A stretch of 64,000 nt of DNA. It comes from Diploptera punctata (lineage: Eukaryota > Arthropoda > Insecta > Blattodea > Blaberidae). How positions within the stretch are numbered: position 1 is the first letter of the stretch; each line of letters starts with the position of its first letter. Under the pieces are notes generated by a model that was given only the letters and a program-made list of their open reading frames with translations, did not search any database and was not told where the DNA came from. Where the stretch lies: the NCBI GenBank assembly GCA_030220185.1, contig JASPKZ010004203.1, positions 430,001 to 494,000 of the forward strand. The letters run 5' to 3'. The position numbers were made by a program, and so were the translations under genes. Positions 31,235-43,261 of this stretch are shown piece by piece.

Positions 31235-31425
31235 CTAAAGTTTTATTTTCCATCTCCACTCATCTCTATCCATCCACTCCATGTCCTCCAGTCCTCTTGT
31301 TCTCATTCCAGTTCTTATTTCTTGCATCCACGAGTTTCGAGGCCTTCCTTTCCTTTTTCCTCCAGGTGGACACCATTCCAATGTTTTCCTGTGTGCATTC
31401 GTCGTACGTGCCCATACCAATTTAA
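31235..31425 (-). mobile_element. LINE C-terminal fragment
   Basis: The minus frame has RKTLEWCPPGGKRKGRPRNS, WMQEIRTGMRTRGLED and DRDEWRWKI, the standard end of an endonuclease-RT polyprotein. Confidence 0.75.
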
Positions 31426-31686
31426 TTGCTTATATGTTATATAATGTGCTATTGAATAGGCCTATTTAATATTCGTTTTTTGTCGTATGTCAGTATTTCA
31501 TATTTTTTTCTAATTTTGAACATCTTGCTGCTCTCCTAAATAAATCCATTTCCATCTACATATTTTTTTACTCTAAATTTTTGTTGAATTTCCATATGTG
31601 ACAGTACTTCTCACTATTGAATTATATATTTGTAACTTATTTTTCAGGTTATATGTCTGTTTTATATATATATATATATATATACA

Positions 31687-32660
31687 CTAGCTAATACCCG
31701 GCGTGCGCTGCTACACAATAAATGATATTATGTTTTTGCACTTAGTTGAATAAGTAAAGGGAAAAATAAGTATAAATTTATATCGTTATTTTTTTTAGAT
31801 CCGCCCGCTGATTACCCGGCGTTGCCCGGGAATCTACGCATCCCGATGTACTCGGCATAAATGAGCTGAAAGACAACATTTGTTATTTTTTAGATATCCA
31901 TGAAAGAATAACCGCCGTGCGCTGCTATGCTTGCCCGGAAATATACTTATCCCGATCTTCTTGGAATCAATTAAAGACAAAAATGGTTATTTAAAATATA
32001 AACATTTGCTCTCGCGGACTTCTCTGTAGAGGTTTTTGAGATATTCAATTCTGTGTACAATAATTTTGTGTGTTTGTTTTATGGTTTAGGCAGCGTAAGT
32101 AATTTTAGCTTACAAAAGCGACGTTTTTTCACTACAGAAGATGATTTTTAAGGGTTAAGGACTTGAGCATTTAAACTCTCTTATAACCTATAACCTTCCC
32201 GGGAAAACCTCCATGACAATCGGATGAATGATAATGGCAACACATGCTTGCCCGGGAATCTACATATCCCGATCTCCTTGGCATCAATGAAACACAAAAA
32301 TGGCTATTGTGTGTTATCTGTAAAAGATAAGCATATGCTGTCGCGGACTTCTGTGTAGAGTTTTTTGAGATACTGAATTCTGCGTACATTAATTTTGTGT
32401 ATTTTTATGGTTTAGACAGTTGAAGAGTAAAAAAGAGAGACTTTTTCGCGTTTTTTTAAGGGTATTTTTTAAGGGCGTAGGAGTTGAGTATCTTCAACTC
32501 TCTTATAGCCTATGTTCATCCCGCGAATCTCCTGAACATTTTGCAAAAAGGTCCATCACAATCGGATCAACGGTATGGCCGCGCATAAAGTACGAACAAA
32601 CAAACAAACAAACCAACAAACAAACAAACAAACATTCATTTTTATATATTAGATATTTAG
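31687..32660 (+). repeat. Repeat E, tandem partial copies with AAAC-rich tail
   Basis: The words ACCCGGCGTTGCCCGGGAAT, CCCGATCTCCTTGGCATCAA, GCTGTCGCGGACTTCTGTGT and GGTTTAGACAGTTGAAG recur at least three times (starts near 31690, 31805 and 32250). The end reads CATCACAATCGGATCAACGG, GTATGGCCGCGCATAAAGTA, (CAAA)n, then ATATATTAGAT. This resembles a LINE 3' region, but no ORF is attached. The tail end borders the full-length RTE-like insertion by ~150 bp. Confidence 0.7.
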
Positions 32661-32802
32661 GCCCGGAAAATGATGATTGTTAATGTATTTTTAAATGTCT
32701 TTTGCAGTTTATGTGGAAATTTCATTTAATTGTAACTTATTTTACATTCTACTAATCATTATAAAATTATTTTATTGAAATATTCTAAGAATAATGGAAC
32801 TT

Positions 32803-35800
32803 AAATTTGTTTAAGGGTTGTAAGGGGTAGTGACGTGTGTATAACCTCTCCTACCCAATTCTCATCCTCACCTTCTCGTGGTACAACCCGTTTTCACAAA
32901 CGAGGCTCTGAGGACCGAGTCACGGCGGTATAACCGTTCCATCAGGTACTGAGTAAATGCGGTATCCTAATGTCTGTTCAGAGACTAAAAGGTAGCAGCC
33001 CTACCACTGGACTACTTAGCGTCGGGCCAGTAACCTGTCCTAAGGAACTTCAAAACTACTTTCAAGTCTCAACACGAAAAAAGCCAGAAGGAATTGAAAT
33101 ATGACGACCCACAGCAAAGAAATATGGTTAAAAGAAAACGGCACAATGATATTGTAAGATATGCAACCTGGAATGTCCGAAGCATCCATGAAAAAGAAGA
33201 GGAACTAGACAGTATATTTAAAAATAGAAACATTGATATTGCAGTAACTACAGAAACTAAGAAGAAACTTAAAGGAACGAAAGAAACACAAAATTATGTA
33301 CAAATATATAGCGGTGTCGACAGGAAAACCCATGGACAAGCTGGAGTAATGATTTGGATTAATAAAACCATAAGAAATAAAATTCAACACTACACTTACT
33401 GGAATGAAAGAATATTAGAGCTTCGACTGAAAATAAATAGAGGTAATTTGACAGTTCTTGGTGTATATGCACCAGAGGAAGGCCGTGAAGAAGACAATGA
33501 AGAATTTTATAAAATATTACAAGAAATTTATAGCAAAATTAATAGAAATGATTACATTCTCATAATAGGAGATTTAAATGCCAGAGTGGGCAATGCTCAA
33601 GTCAACAATAATATTGGAACATTTGGCGAACCAACCAGCAATAGGAATGGGACAAGATTAACAGATTTTGCTATCTACAATGAACTGAAAATAACGAATA
33701 CCTTTTACAATCATAGAAACATACATAAATATACCTGGCATCGTCAGGACTCAAAATCAATCATTGATTATTTCATTGCAAATAATAAGATTTTTAAATT
33801 GTTTCTCGATGTCAGAGCCTACAGAGGATATGATATTGGTTCAGATCACTACCTAGTAGAAGCAAGAATAAGATTTCCACCAAGATGGTTAAAAAAGAAG
33901 AAGAAACAACAACAGAGCATAGAACAAAAGTACAAGGTAAAATTATTTTATGATGACAGCATTAAATGGTTATATTCGAGAAGAATTCAGCAATATATGG
34001 CTACAACTCCAGAAAGTAATGATGTCGAAGAAGAATGGAAAAACATTAAAATGATAATTCAAAATGCAGCTAATGAAACTTTAGGAAAAGTAAATATACA
34101 ACAAAGAAGAAATAGAACTCTAAAAATCTGGGATGATCAAATAAAACAATTGATTGAAGAAAAAAATGCAGCTTATAAAAAATATTTGAACACAAAGAAA
34201 GTAGAAAATGAAATAGAATTCAAACGCTGTAGAGCTATTGTTAAGAGGGAAATAAGAAAGAGACATAGGAAAACATGGTTAAATTTTGTTACACATTTAG
34301 AATCAGATTTGCATAAGCTCCAACCTAATGCCTTCAAAATATTAAAACATTTGAATAAAGATATTAAAGAATCTACCAAAATTAATTGCGGAGTAACAAA
34401 AGAAGATTTTTTCAATTATTATAAAAGTCTTTGGACTGACAATAGCTATGAAGATACAATTTTCCGAAATAATAATGAGACAGATTCCATAATATCATTG
34501 GAAGAATTGAACAATAGTTTAAAGAAATTAAAAAATGGGAAGGCAACTGGCACAGATGGCTTGAATTCTGAATTGTACAAATATGCAGGCAAACAGTTCC
34601 ATGAAAGACTGTTGTCCTTCTTTAATAATGTATTCAAAAATGCAGATATACCACAAGAATGGAAGACAAGCATTGTTATACCCCTGTTCAAGAAAGGAGA
34701 CAAGAGAAAAATGGACAACTATAGGGGAATCAGTTTGTTAAACACATGCTACAAAATTTATGCAGACATTTTAAATGGAAAATTGAAAAGTTTCAGTGAA
34801 ACATTCCTTATGGAATGTCAAAATGGATTTAGGAAAGGACGATCTTGTATTGATTCAGCATTTTCTGTTAAACTATTGCTTGAAAAAAGAAGAGAATTCA
34901 ACTTAGAAACACATTTTGCTTTCATAGATTTTGAAAAAGCATTCGACACAGTCAAGAGATCAAAACTCTTAAATATATTGGAAGACAGAAAAATACCAAA
35001 TTTACTTCGGCAGAACATACAAAATATTTACAAAGACAACACCATAAAGATTAAATTAAATAACAGATTTTCTGAAGAAGGAATTATAAATCGTGGTGTG
35101 AGACAAGGCTGCCCCCTATCCCCAACACTGTTTGCAATTTATATCAATGAAGTAATATGTTGCTGGAACAAAACATATAAATTTGGAATAAGAATATCAG
35201 AAAATAGAAAATTAAACACCCTACTGTTTGCAGATGACCAAATAATAATAGCAAATTCCGAAGATAATCTACAGAAAGGTCTGTATGAACTTAACAAAAT
35301 TACAGAAGAATATGGATTAAAGATATCTACAGAAAAAACAAAAATTATGGCATTTCAAGGTGTAGATCCTGTCAGAAGTAAAATTGTACTGGACAATAAA
35401 ATTTTGGAGCAGGTGAATAATTTTACATATCTAGGATGCAATATCTCATATGAAGAAGAAAAGGATGTAAATGCAAAAATATCTAAATTTTTAAGAATTT
35501 TAGGGTTAATAAATTCTATCTTCAAGCCACAGTTAGTCCAAAAGCATTCAAGACTGAAAGTGTATAAAACACTGGCTCTTCCAACTCTTTTGTATGGTAG
35601 CGAAGTATGGACGTTGAAACAGAAGGATATACAGAGACTTAGATCTGCTGAAATGAGATATCTTCGGAGGACTGCAGGATACACACTACTAGATCACAAA
35701 AAAAATGAAGACATCTTAGAAGAATTACACATGGAATCTTTAGAAAACAAAATTTCTGATTATAAGTCAAGATGGATACAACATGTTCATCGAATGGAAG

Positions 35801-35967
35801 ATCACAGAATACCCAAACTAATGTTAAGATATCAACCTGCAGGAAGAAGAAGACCAGGACGTCCACTCAAAAGACTTCTGGATGGTGTTTCTCTTGAGGC
35901 CGAAACAGGTCAACAAATGGCCTAAATTCGTGAATGTACTATGATGATGATGATGAAATTTGTTTAA
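32803..35967 (+). mobile_element. Full-length RTE-like non-LTR retrotransposon with perfect target-site duplications
   Basis: AAATTTGTTTAA occurs at 32803-32814 and again at 35956-35967, exactly bounding a 3141-bp unit (32815-35955). The unit has a ~300-bp 5' untranslated region beginning GGGTTGTAAGGGG, one long ORF (33124-35925) and a 30-base 3' region that ends in ATGATGATG repeats. A short 3' UTR and microsatellite end are typical of RTE-group LINEs. It is the only element in the window with both intact coding capacity and complete ends. Older relatives are the truncated copies at 30596-30868 and 57061-59577. Confidence 0.92.
33124..35925 (+). CDS. Endonuclease-reverse transcriptase polyprotein (intact)
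   Basis: 933 codons from the first ATG. The same frame is open upstream to 33034 but has only a TTG at 33094, so 33124 is preferred. Residues ~13-250 are an APE-type endonuclease: ATWNVRSI at 14, TTETK at 42, YAPE at 115, IGDLNARVG at 148, and GSDHYLVEARI near 239. The RT follows: GKATGTDGLNSE from 472, NYRGISLLNTCYK from 532, CQNGFRKGRSC from 565, AFIDFEKAFDTV from 599, NRGVRQGCPLSP from 656, and the catalytic LLFADD at 700-705. The C-terminus has LLYGSEVWTL, RWIQHVHRM and PGRPLKRL. It nicks target DNA and copies its own RNA in the nucleus. All expected catalytic residues that I can place are present, with no stop. A Lys/Arg/Gln-rich stretch (~255-270) joins the two domains. RTE-type by short length and single ORF; the clade call is inference. 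Confidence 0.9.
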   Translation: MVKRKRHNDIVRYATWNVRSIHEKEEELDSIFKNRNIDIAVTTETKKKLKGTKETQNYVQIYSGVDRKTHGQAGVMIWINKTIRNKIQHYTYWNERILELRLKINRGNLTVLGVYAPEEGREEDNEEFYKILQEIYSKINRNDYILIIGDLNARVGNAQVNNNIGTFGEPTSNRNGTRLTDFAIYNELKITNTFYNHRNIHKYTWHRQDSKSIIDYFIANNKIFKLFLDVRAYRGYDIGSDHYLVEARIRFPPRWLKKKKKQQQSIEQKYKVKLFYDDSIKWLYSRRIQQYMATTPESNDVEEEWKNIKMIIQNAANETLGKVNIQQRRNRTLKIWDDQIKQLIEEKNAAYKKYLNTKKVENEIEFKRCRAIVKREIRKRHRKTWLNFVTHLESDLHKLQPNAFKILKHLNKDIKESTKINCGVTKEDFFNYYKSLWTDNSYEDTIFRNNNETDSIISLEELNNSLKKLKNGKATGTDGLNSELYKYAGKQFHERLLSFFNNVFKNADIPQEWKTSIVIPLFKKGDKRKMDNYRGISLLNTCYKIYADILNGKLKSFSETFLMECQNGFRKGRSCIDSAFSVKLLLEKRREFNLETHFAFIDFEKAFDTVKRSKLLNILEDRKIPNLLRQNIQNIYKDNTIKIKLNNRFSEEGIINRGVRQGCPLSPTLFAIYINEVICCWNKTYKFGIRISENRKLNTLLFADDQIIIANSEDNLQKGLYELNKITEEYGLKISTEKTKIMAFQGVDPVRSKIVLDNKILEQVNNFTYLGCNISYEEEKDVNAKISKFLRILGLINSIFKPQLVQKHSRLKVYKTLALPTLLYGSEVWTLKQKDIQRLRSAEMRYLRRTAGYTLLDHKKNEDILEELHMESLENKISDYKSRWIQHVHRMEDHRIPKLMLRYQPAGRRRPGRPLKRLLDGVSLEAETGQQMA

Positions 35968-36765
35968 CTGCGTAAATAATTACCTCTCTAATATAGGTAT
36001 GCTATGAAAATTCAAAATGCCCGACAGTTATAGTGTAAATAAAGAGATCCACTTCTGAAAATTTAAAAATACATTCACAATCATTATTTTCTGTACCTAA
36101 ACATTATTAATATAAAATTCTACAAACATCCCATTCAATAAAATTGCTTGGGAAAATTTCGGCTATTACACATTCCTACCAACAAACATTACAGATAATT
36201 AAAACATTTAACGAAAAAGAATACACAAATTTATTTTATAATATTCATTTATTACAGGTTCTAAAGTAACATTAAAATTAATCTACTTTTTTACATTAAT
36301 TACGATAAAGTAACACAATTCAATCTAACTATACACTACGTTAACATATATTCACATTAGGTCAAATTACTATTTACAATTATTAACATTAAGTTTAAGT
36401 GCAGACAATAGTATCAGTTCACCTAAAAAATATATATTTACATATTCTAAGACGTTGCTGAAAATTATTCACAGACTTAATGATAGTGATAATAGGCCTA
36501 CTGATAATTCTGATACAGGAATGAATGACGTCAACATAACATAATAACTGTTGCATAAAATGTGTATAACGTTGACACATGTAAAATATTAGGAATATAA
36601 CACAGGTATTCCGAATATTGTACACTGGTGACGTGGAAGTATCCAGATTATTGTGAAGGCGTTAGGCGTCTTTAGTAACATTTTAATCTCCCGCCGCAGG
36701 AGTCCAGAATTGTTTAGCCAGAACGCTCGTGTGTAGGAGAAAATACTGTGATACGCTGAGACTTA
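35968..36765. other. AT-rich DNA between the LINE and the satellite
   Basis: No frame or repeat family recognised. The last ~150 bases before the array (36620-36765) are GC-richer and unassigned. Confidence 0.5.
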
Positions 36766-36769
36766 ACTC

Positions 36770-39700
36770 CCGATGGAGGATCCCGATATTTATCAAGTTT
36801 TTCCCTAGGGAGTCAGGGAAAATGTTGTGAGACATTTTCTCCTCTTCTCCCACTGAAGGATCCCGATATTCTTCAGGTTTTTCCCTCGGGACTCTGGGAA
36901 AATGTAATGGGACGTTTTCTTCTCTTCTCCTATGGGAGGATCCCGATATTCTTCAGATTTTTCCCTCGGGAGTCGGGAAAAATGTTGTGGGACGTTTTCT
37001 CCTCTTCTCTCACTGGAGGATCCCGATATTCTTCAGGTTTTTCCCTCGGGAGTCGGGGAAAATGTTGTGGGACATTTTCTCCTCTTCTCCCACTGGAGGA
37101 TTCCGATATTCTTAGGAATTTACCCTCGGGAGTCGGGGAAAATGTTGTGGGATGTTTTCTCCTCTTCTCCCATTGGAGGATCCCGATATTCTTCAGGTTT
37201 TTCCCTCGGGATTCGGGGAAAATGTTGTGGGAAGTTTTGACCTCTTCTCCCACTGGAGGGTCCTGATATTCTTCAGGTTTTTCCCCTTGGGAGTCGGGGA
37301 AATGTTGTAGGACTTTTCTCCTCATCTCCCACTGGAGAATCCCGATATTCTTCAGGTTTTTCCGTCGGGAGTCGGGGAAAATGTTTTGACGTTTTCTCCT
37401 CTTCTCCCACTGGAGGATCCCGATATTCTTCAGGTTTTTCCCCCGGGAGTCGGGGAAACTGTTGTGGGAAGTTTTCTCCTCTTCTCCCACTGGAGGATCC
37501 CGATACTCTTCAGATTTGTCCCTCGGGAGTCGGGGAAAATGTTGTGGGACGTTTTTTCCTCTTCTCCCACTGGAGGATCCCAATATTATTCAGGTTTTGC
37601 CCTCGGGAATCGTGGAAAATGTTGTGGGAAGTTTTGACCTCTTCTCCCACTGGAGGGTCCTGATATTCTTCAGTTTTTTTCCCTCGGGAGTCGGGGAAAT
37701 GTTGTGGGACGTTTTCTCCTCTTCTCCCACTGGAGGATCCCGATATTCTTCAGGTTTTTCCCTCGGGAGTCGGGGAAAGTGTTGTGACGTTTTCTCGTCT
37801 TCTCCCACTGGAGGATCCCAATATTCTTCAGGTTTTCCCCCGAGAGCCTGGGAAAATGTTGTGAGACGTTTTCTCCTCTTCTCCCACTGGAGGATCCCGA
37901 TATTCTTCAGGCTTTTCCCTCGGGAGTCGGGGAAAATGTTGTGGGACTTTTCTCCTCTTCTCCAACTGGAGGATCCCAATATTCTTCGGATTTTATCCTC
38001 GAGAGTCGGGAAAATGTTGTGGGATGTTTTCTTCTCTTCTCCCACTGGAGGAGCCCGATATTCTTCAGATTTGTCCCTCGGGAGTCGTGGTAAATGTTGT
38101 GGGACATTCTCCTCTTCTTCCACTGGAGGACCCCGATATTATTCAGGTTTTTCCCTCGGGAGTCGGGGAAAATGTTGTGGGTCGTTTTCTCCTCTTCTCC
38201 CACTGGAGTATCCCGATACTCTTCAGATTTGTCCCTCGGAAGTAGGGGAAATGTTGTGGGACGTTTTCTCCTCTTCTCCCAATGGAGGGTTCTGATATCC
38301 TTCAGGTTTTTTCCTGGGGAGTCGGGGAAATGTGGTGGGACGTTTTCTCCTTTTCTCTAACTGGAGGGTCCCGATATTCTTCAGGTTATTCCCTCAGGAG
38401 TCGGGGAAAATGTTGTGGGACGTTTTCGCCTCTTCTCCCGCTGGAGGATCCCGATACTCTTCCGATTTGTCCCTCGGGAGTCGGGGAAAATGTTGTGGGA
38501 CGTTTTTTCCTCTTCTCCCACTGGAGGATCCCTATATTATTCAGGTTTTTCCCTCGGGAGTTCTGGAAAATGTTGTGGGAAGTTTTGACCTCTTCTCCCA
38601 CTGGAGGGTCCTGATATTCTTCAGGTTTCTTCCCTCGGGAGTCGGAGAAATGTTGTGGGACGTTTTGTCCTCTTCTCCCACTGGAGGATCCCGATATTTT
38701 TCTGGTTTTCCCCCGGGAGTCGGGGAAAATGTTGTGGGACGTTTTCTCCTCTTCTCCAACTGGAGGATCCCAATATTCTTCGGATTTTATCCTTGGAAGT
38801 CGGGGAAAATATTGTGGGATGTTTTCTCCTCTTCTCCCACTGGAGGATCCCGATATTCTTCAGATTTGTCAATCGGGAGTCGGGGAAAATGTTGTGGGAC
38901 ATTTTCTCCTCTTCTCCCACTGGAGGATCCCGATATTCTTCAGGGTTTTCCCTCGGGAGTCGGGGAATATGTTGTTGGACGTTTTATCCTATTCTCCCAC
39001 TGGAGGATTCCGATATTCTACAGGGTTTTCCCTCGGGAGTCGGGGGAAATGTTGTGGGAAGTTTTCTCCTCTTCTCCCACTGGAGGGTTCTGATATTCTT
39101 CAGGTTTTTTCCTCGGGAGTCGGGGAAATGTTGTGGGACGTTTTCTCCTTTTCTGTCACTGGAGGGTCCCGATATTCTTCAGGTTTTTCCCTCGGGAGTC
39201 GGGGGAAATTTTGTTGGACGTTTTCTCCTCTTCTCCCACTGGAGGATCCCGACATTCTTCAAGTTTTTCTCTCGGGAGTCGGGGAAAATGTTGTGGGTCG
39301 TTTTCTCCTCTTCTCCCACTGGAGTATCCCGATACTCTTCAGATTTGTCCCTCGGAAGTAGGGGAAATGTTGTGGGACGTTTTCTCCTCTTCTCCCACTG
39401 GAGGGTCCCGATATTTTTCAGGTTTTTCCCTCGGGAGTCCGGAAAAGTGTTGTGACGTTTTCTCGTCTTCTCCCACTGGAGGATCCCAATATTCTTCAGG
39501 TTTTCCCCCGAGAGTCGGGGAAAATGTTGTGGGACGTTTTCTCCTCTTCTCCCACTGGAGGATCCCGATATTCTTCAGGCTTTTCCCTCGGGAGTCGGGG
39601 AAAATGTTGTGGGACGTTTTCTCCTCTTCTCCAACTGGAGGATCCCAATATTCTTCGGATTTTATCCCCGAGAGTCGGGGAAAATGTTGTGGGATGTTTT

Positions 39701-42330
39701 CTCCTCATCTCCCACTGGAGTATCCCGATATTCTTCAGATTTGTCCCTCGGGAGTCGTCGAAAATGTTGTGGGACATTCTCCTCTTCTCCCACTGGAGGA
39801 CCCCGATATTCTTCAGGTTTTTACCTCGGGAGTCGAGGAAAATGTTGTGGGATGTTTTATCCTATTCTCCTACTGGATGATCCCGATATTCTACAGGGTT
39901 TTCCCTCGGGAATCGCGAGAAATGTTGTGGGAAGTCTTCTCCTCTTCTCCCACTGGAGGGATCTGATATCCTTCAGGTTTTTTCCTGGGGAGTCGGTGAA
40001 ATGTTGTGGGACGTTTTCTCCTTTTCTCTAACTGGAGGGTCCCGATATTCTTCAGGTTTTTCCCTCAGGAGTCGGGGAAAATGTTGTGGGAAGTTTTCTT
40101 CTCTTCTCCCACTGGAGGATCCCGATATTCTTCAGGTTTTCCCTCGGGAGTCGCGGAAAATGTTGTGACGTTTTGTCCTCTTCTCCCACTGGAGGATCCC
40201 GATATTTTTCAGGTTTTCCCCCGGGAGTCGGGGAAAATGTTGTGCGACGTTTTCTCCTCTTCTCCAACTCGAGGATCCCAATATTCTTCGGATTTTGTCC
40301 TCGGGAGTCGGGGAAAATGTTGTGGGATGTTTTCTCCTCTTCTCCCACTGGAGGATCCCGATATTCTTCAGATTTGTCCCTCGGGAGACGGGGAAAAAGT
40401 TGTGGGACATTTTCTCCTCTTCTCCCACTGGAGGATCCCGATATTCTTCAGGTTTTTCCCTCGGGAGTCGGGGAAAATGTTGTGGGATGTTTTATCCTAT
40501 TCTCCCACTGGAGGATCCCGACATTCTACAGGGTTTTCCCTCGGGAGTCGGGGGAAATGTTGTGGGAAGTTTTCTCCTCTTCTCTCACTGGAGGTTCTGA
40601 TATTCTTCAGGTTTTTTCCTCGGGGGTCGGGGAAATGTTGTGGGACGTTTTCTCCTTTTCTGTCACTGGAGGGTCCCGATATTCTTCAGGTTTTTCCCTC
40701 GGGAGTCGGGGGAAATGTTGTTGGACGTTTTCTCCTCTTCTCCCACTGGAGGATCCCGGCATTTTTCAAGTTTTTCCCTCGGGAGTCGGAGAAAATGTTG
40801 TGGGTCGTTTTCTCTTCTTCTCCCACTGGAGTATCCTGATACTCTTCAGATTTGTCCCTCGGAAGTTGGGGAAAAAGTTGTGGGACTTTTCTCCTCTTCT
40901 CCCACTGGAAGATCCCGATATTCTTCGGATTTTACCCTCGGGAGTCGGGGAAAATGTTTGGGACGTTTCCTCCTCTTCTCCAACGGGAGGATCCCGAAAC
41001 TCTTCAGGTTTTCCCCCCGGGAGACGGGGAAAATGTTGTGAGATGTTTTCTTCTCTTCTCCCACTGGAATATCCCGATATTGTTCGGATTTTACCCTCGG
41101 GAGTCGGGGAAAATATTGTGGGATTTTTCTCGTCTTCTCCCACTGGAGGATCCCGATATTCTTCAGATTTGTCCCTCGGGAGTCGGGGAAAATATTGTGG
41201 GACATTTTCACCTCTTCTCCTACTGGAGGATCCCGATATTAATCAGGTTTTCCCTTGGGAGTGGGGGAAATGTTGTGGGAAGTTTTCTCCTCTTCTCCCA
41301 CTGGAGAATCTTGATATTCTTCAGGTTTTTTCCCTCGGGAATCGGGGAAATGTTGTGGGACGTTTTCTCCTCTTCTCCCACTGGAGACTCCCGATATTCT
41401 TCAGGTTTTACCCTCGGGAGTCGGGGAAAATGTTGTGGGATGTTTTCTCCTCTTCTCTCACTGGAGGATCCAGATATTCTTTAGGCTTTCCCTCGTGAGT
41501 CGGGGAAAATATTGTGGGATGTTTTCTCCCTTTCTCCCACTGGAGGATCACGAATTTTTCCTCGGGAGTCGGGGAAAATGTTGTGGGACGATTTTTCCTT
41601 TTCTCCCACTGGAGGATCCCGATATTCTTCAGGTTTTTCCCTCGGGAGTCGGGGAAAATGTTGTGGGACGTTTTCTCCTATTCTCCCACTGGAGGATGCC
41701 GATATTCTTCAGGTTTTTCCGTCGGGAGTCTAGGAAAATGTTGTGGGAAGTTTTCTCCTCTTATCCCACTGGAGGATCCCGATATTATTCAGGTTTTTCC
41801 CCTGGGGAGTCGGGGAAATGTTGTGGAACGTTTTCTCCTCTTCTTCCACTGGAGGGTCTCGACATTCTTCAGGTTTTTCCCTCGGGAGTCGGGGAAAATG
41901 TTGTGGGACGTTTTCTCCTCTTCTCCCACTGGAGGATCCCAATATTCTTCATGTTTTTCTCTCGGGAGACAGAGAAAATGTTGTGAGACATTTTTTCCTC
42001 TTCTCTCACTAGAGGATCCCGATATTCTTCTGGTTTTCCCTCGGGAGTCGGGGAAAAATTGTGGGTTGTTTTCTCTACTTTCCTCGCTGGAGGTTCCTAT
42101 ATTCTTCAAACTGTTCCCTCGGGACTCTCGGCAGTCCATTTTCTCCTATATTTTCGACTCTTTTTCCACTGGATTGTCCTAATATCAAGATGTTCTGAGA
42201 TGTGTTCGATTCTCTTCCCACTCGAGGATGTCGATGTGATTACAGTTACTCTCTAGGAAGTCGGATATAATGTTGTCGGACTTTTACGCATCTTATCTCA
42301 ATTATAATAGTTCCCTCGGGAATCAGGAGG
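36770..42330. repeat. Satellite array, ~80-bp monomer, about 65 copies
   Basis: Monomer landmarks in order: CTCCTCTTCTCCCACTGGAG, GATCCCGATATTCTTCAG, GTTTTTCCCTCGGGAGTC, GGGGAAAATGTTGTGGGACG, TTTT. Successive GAGGATCC words lie at 36936, 37016 and 37096, i.e. period 80; single-base deletions give some 78-79 bp units. The pair TTTTCCC...GGGGAAAA around TCGGGAGTC can form a hairpin in each unit. Most monomers carry a GGATCC site. Edges are decayed: units lose similarity after 42060 and vanish by about 42330. Because the monomer has few stops and 80 is not a multiple of 3, long frames appear on both strands (up to 470 codons). They have an 80-residue period, no domain and no consistent start, and are not annotated as genes. 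Confidence 0.93.
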
Positions 42331-43255
42331 ATATTAACACAATCCAAATGTTTCATTTTACTCCGCATTGCTATTTTACTGAATTAACTAAATTTCCTTT
42401 TGAATATATTCTCTAGATATCTCCTGAACTGTTTGTACTGTCATGTGTGTTGCATTTAGGGTGACTTTTTTGGTCAAATATTGATTTATGTTTTTTCTTA
42501 ATTCAATGTCTCCTTTTTAGCTTCTCGCTGTAAGAAAACACATTTTTGCCTTGTTGGTGATTTTCACTTTTTAATGTAGCTGATTGGAATTAAATTTTTT
42601 TATTGTCCGCAGGCTGAAATTAGTTTGTATATTGCATTAATTCACACCCACACTCCGTTCATGAAGTAATAGACATTACTTACTCTTTTTCTCAGTTATT
42701 GTATTAAAGTATTTTCAACTTATAGCTGCCGATTTTGTGCATTTAATTCATCTAGACTTTTTCTTCATTCTTTTTTCTCTTGTTGATAATTTTCACTTTT
42801 TACGTAACTAACTGTAATGTTTTATTTTATTGTCCAAAGTATGTTTATTGTAAGATTTTACACTCTCGATTCATGTTTCTCTATGCTGTTATTACAATAA
42901 TTATTAATTTAAACCTGTAGAATATGTCAGTTTAATTCCTTTTGATTTAATTTACTTACACAGAATTTAGAGAGTATTTATAACTCATAGAATTTATATT
43001 CAATTTAAGATTCAGTTTGATAGCAACTGTCTGACAATAAGTTTGTATAAAATAAACAGTTTTATTGGGATCAGAATACAATTAATTTCCTGTCCTGTGG
43101 TTTGTAATATTGTAACTTAGGTACAAAAAATTATATCAATAAAATATTTCACGTGTCAAATAGAAGTCCTCATACGCCCTCTTGTCACGAAATTTATAAT
43201 GGAAAAGCTTTATTTTGAAGACATGTTTAATTTATTTTAAAGAAATGAGTAGTAT
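42331..43255. other. AT-rich DNA, no feature supported
   Basis: No coding frame above noise and no repeat shared with the rest of the window. Confidence 0.5.
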
Positions 43256-43261
43256 ATATCG

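Noticed and set aside
33094..33123. Upstream start of the long RT ORF at 33094
   Set aside because: The codon there is TTG. The first ATG in frame is 33124, and no evidence supports non-ATG initiation.
40086..41498. 470-codon open frame, and other 100-277 codon frames between 36907 and 42256
   Set aside because: They lie wholly in the ~80-bp satellite, repeat with an 80-residue period, occur on both strands and lack any domain or consistent start.
36770..42330. CRISPR-like array
   Set aside because: Repeats are contiguous with no unique spacers, the monomer varies along its whole length, and the context is eukaryotic.
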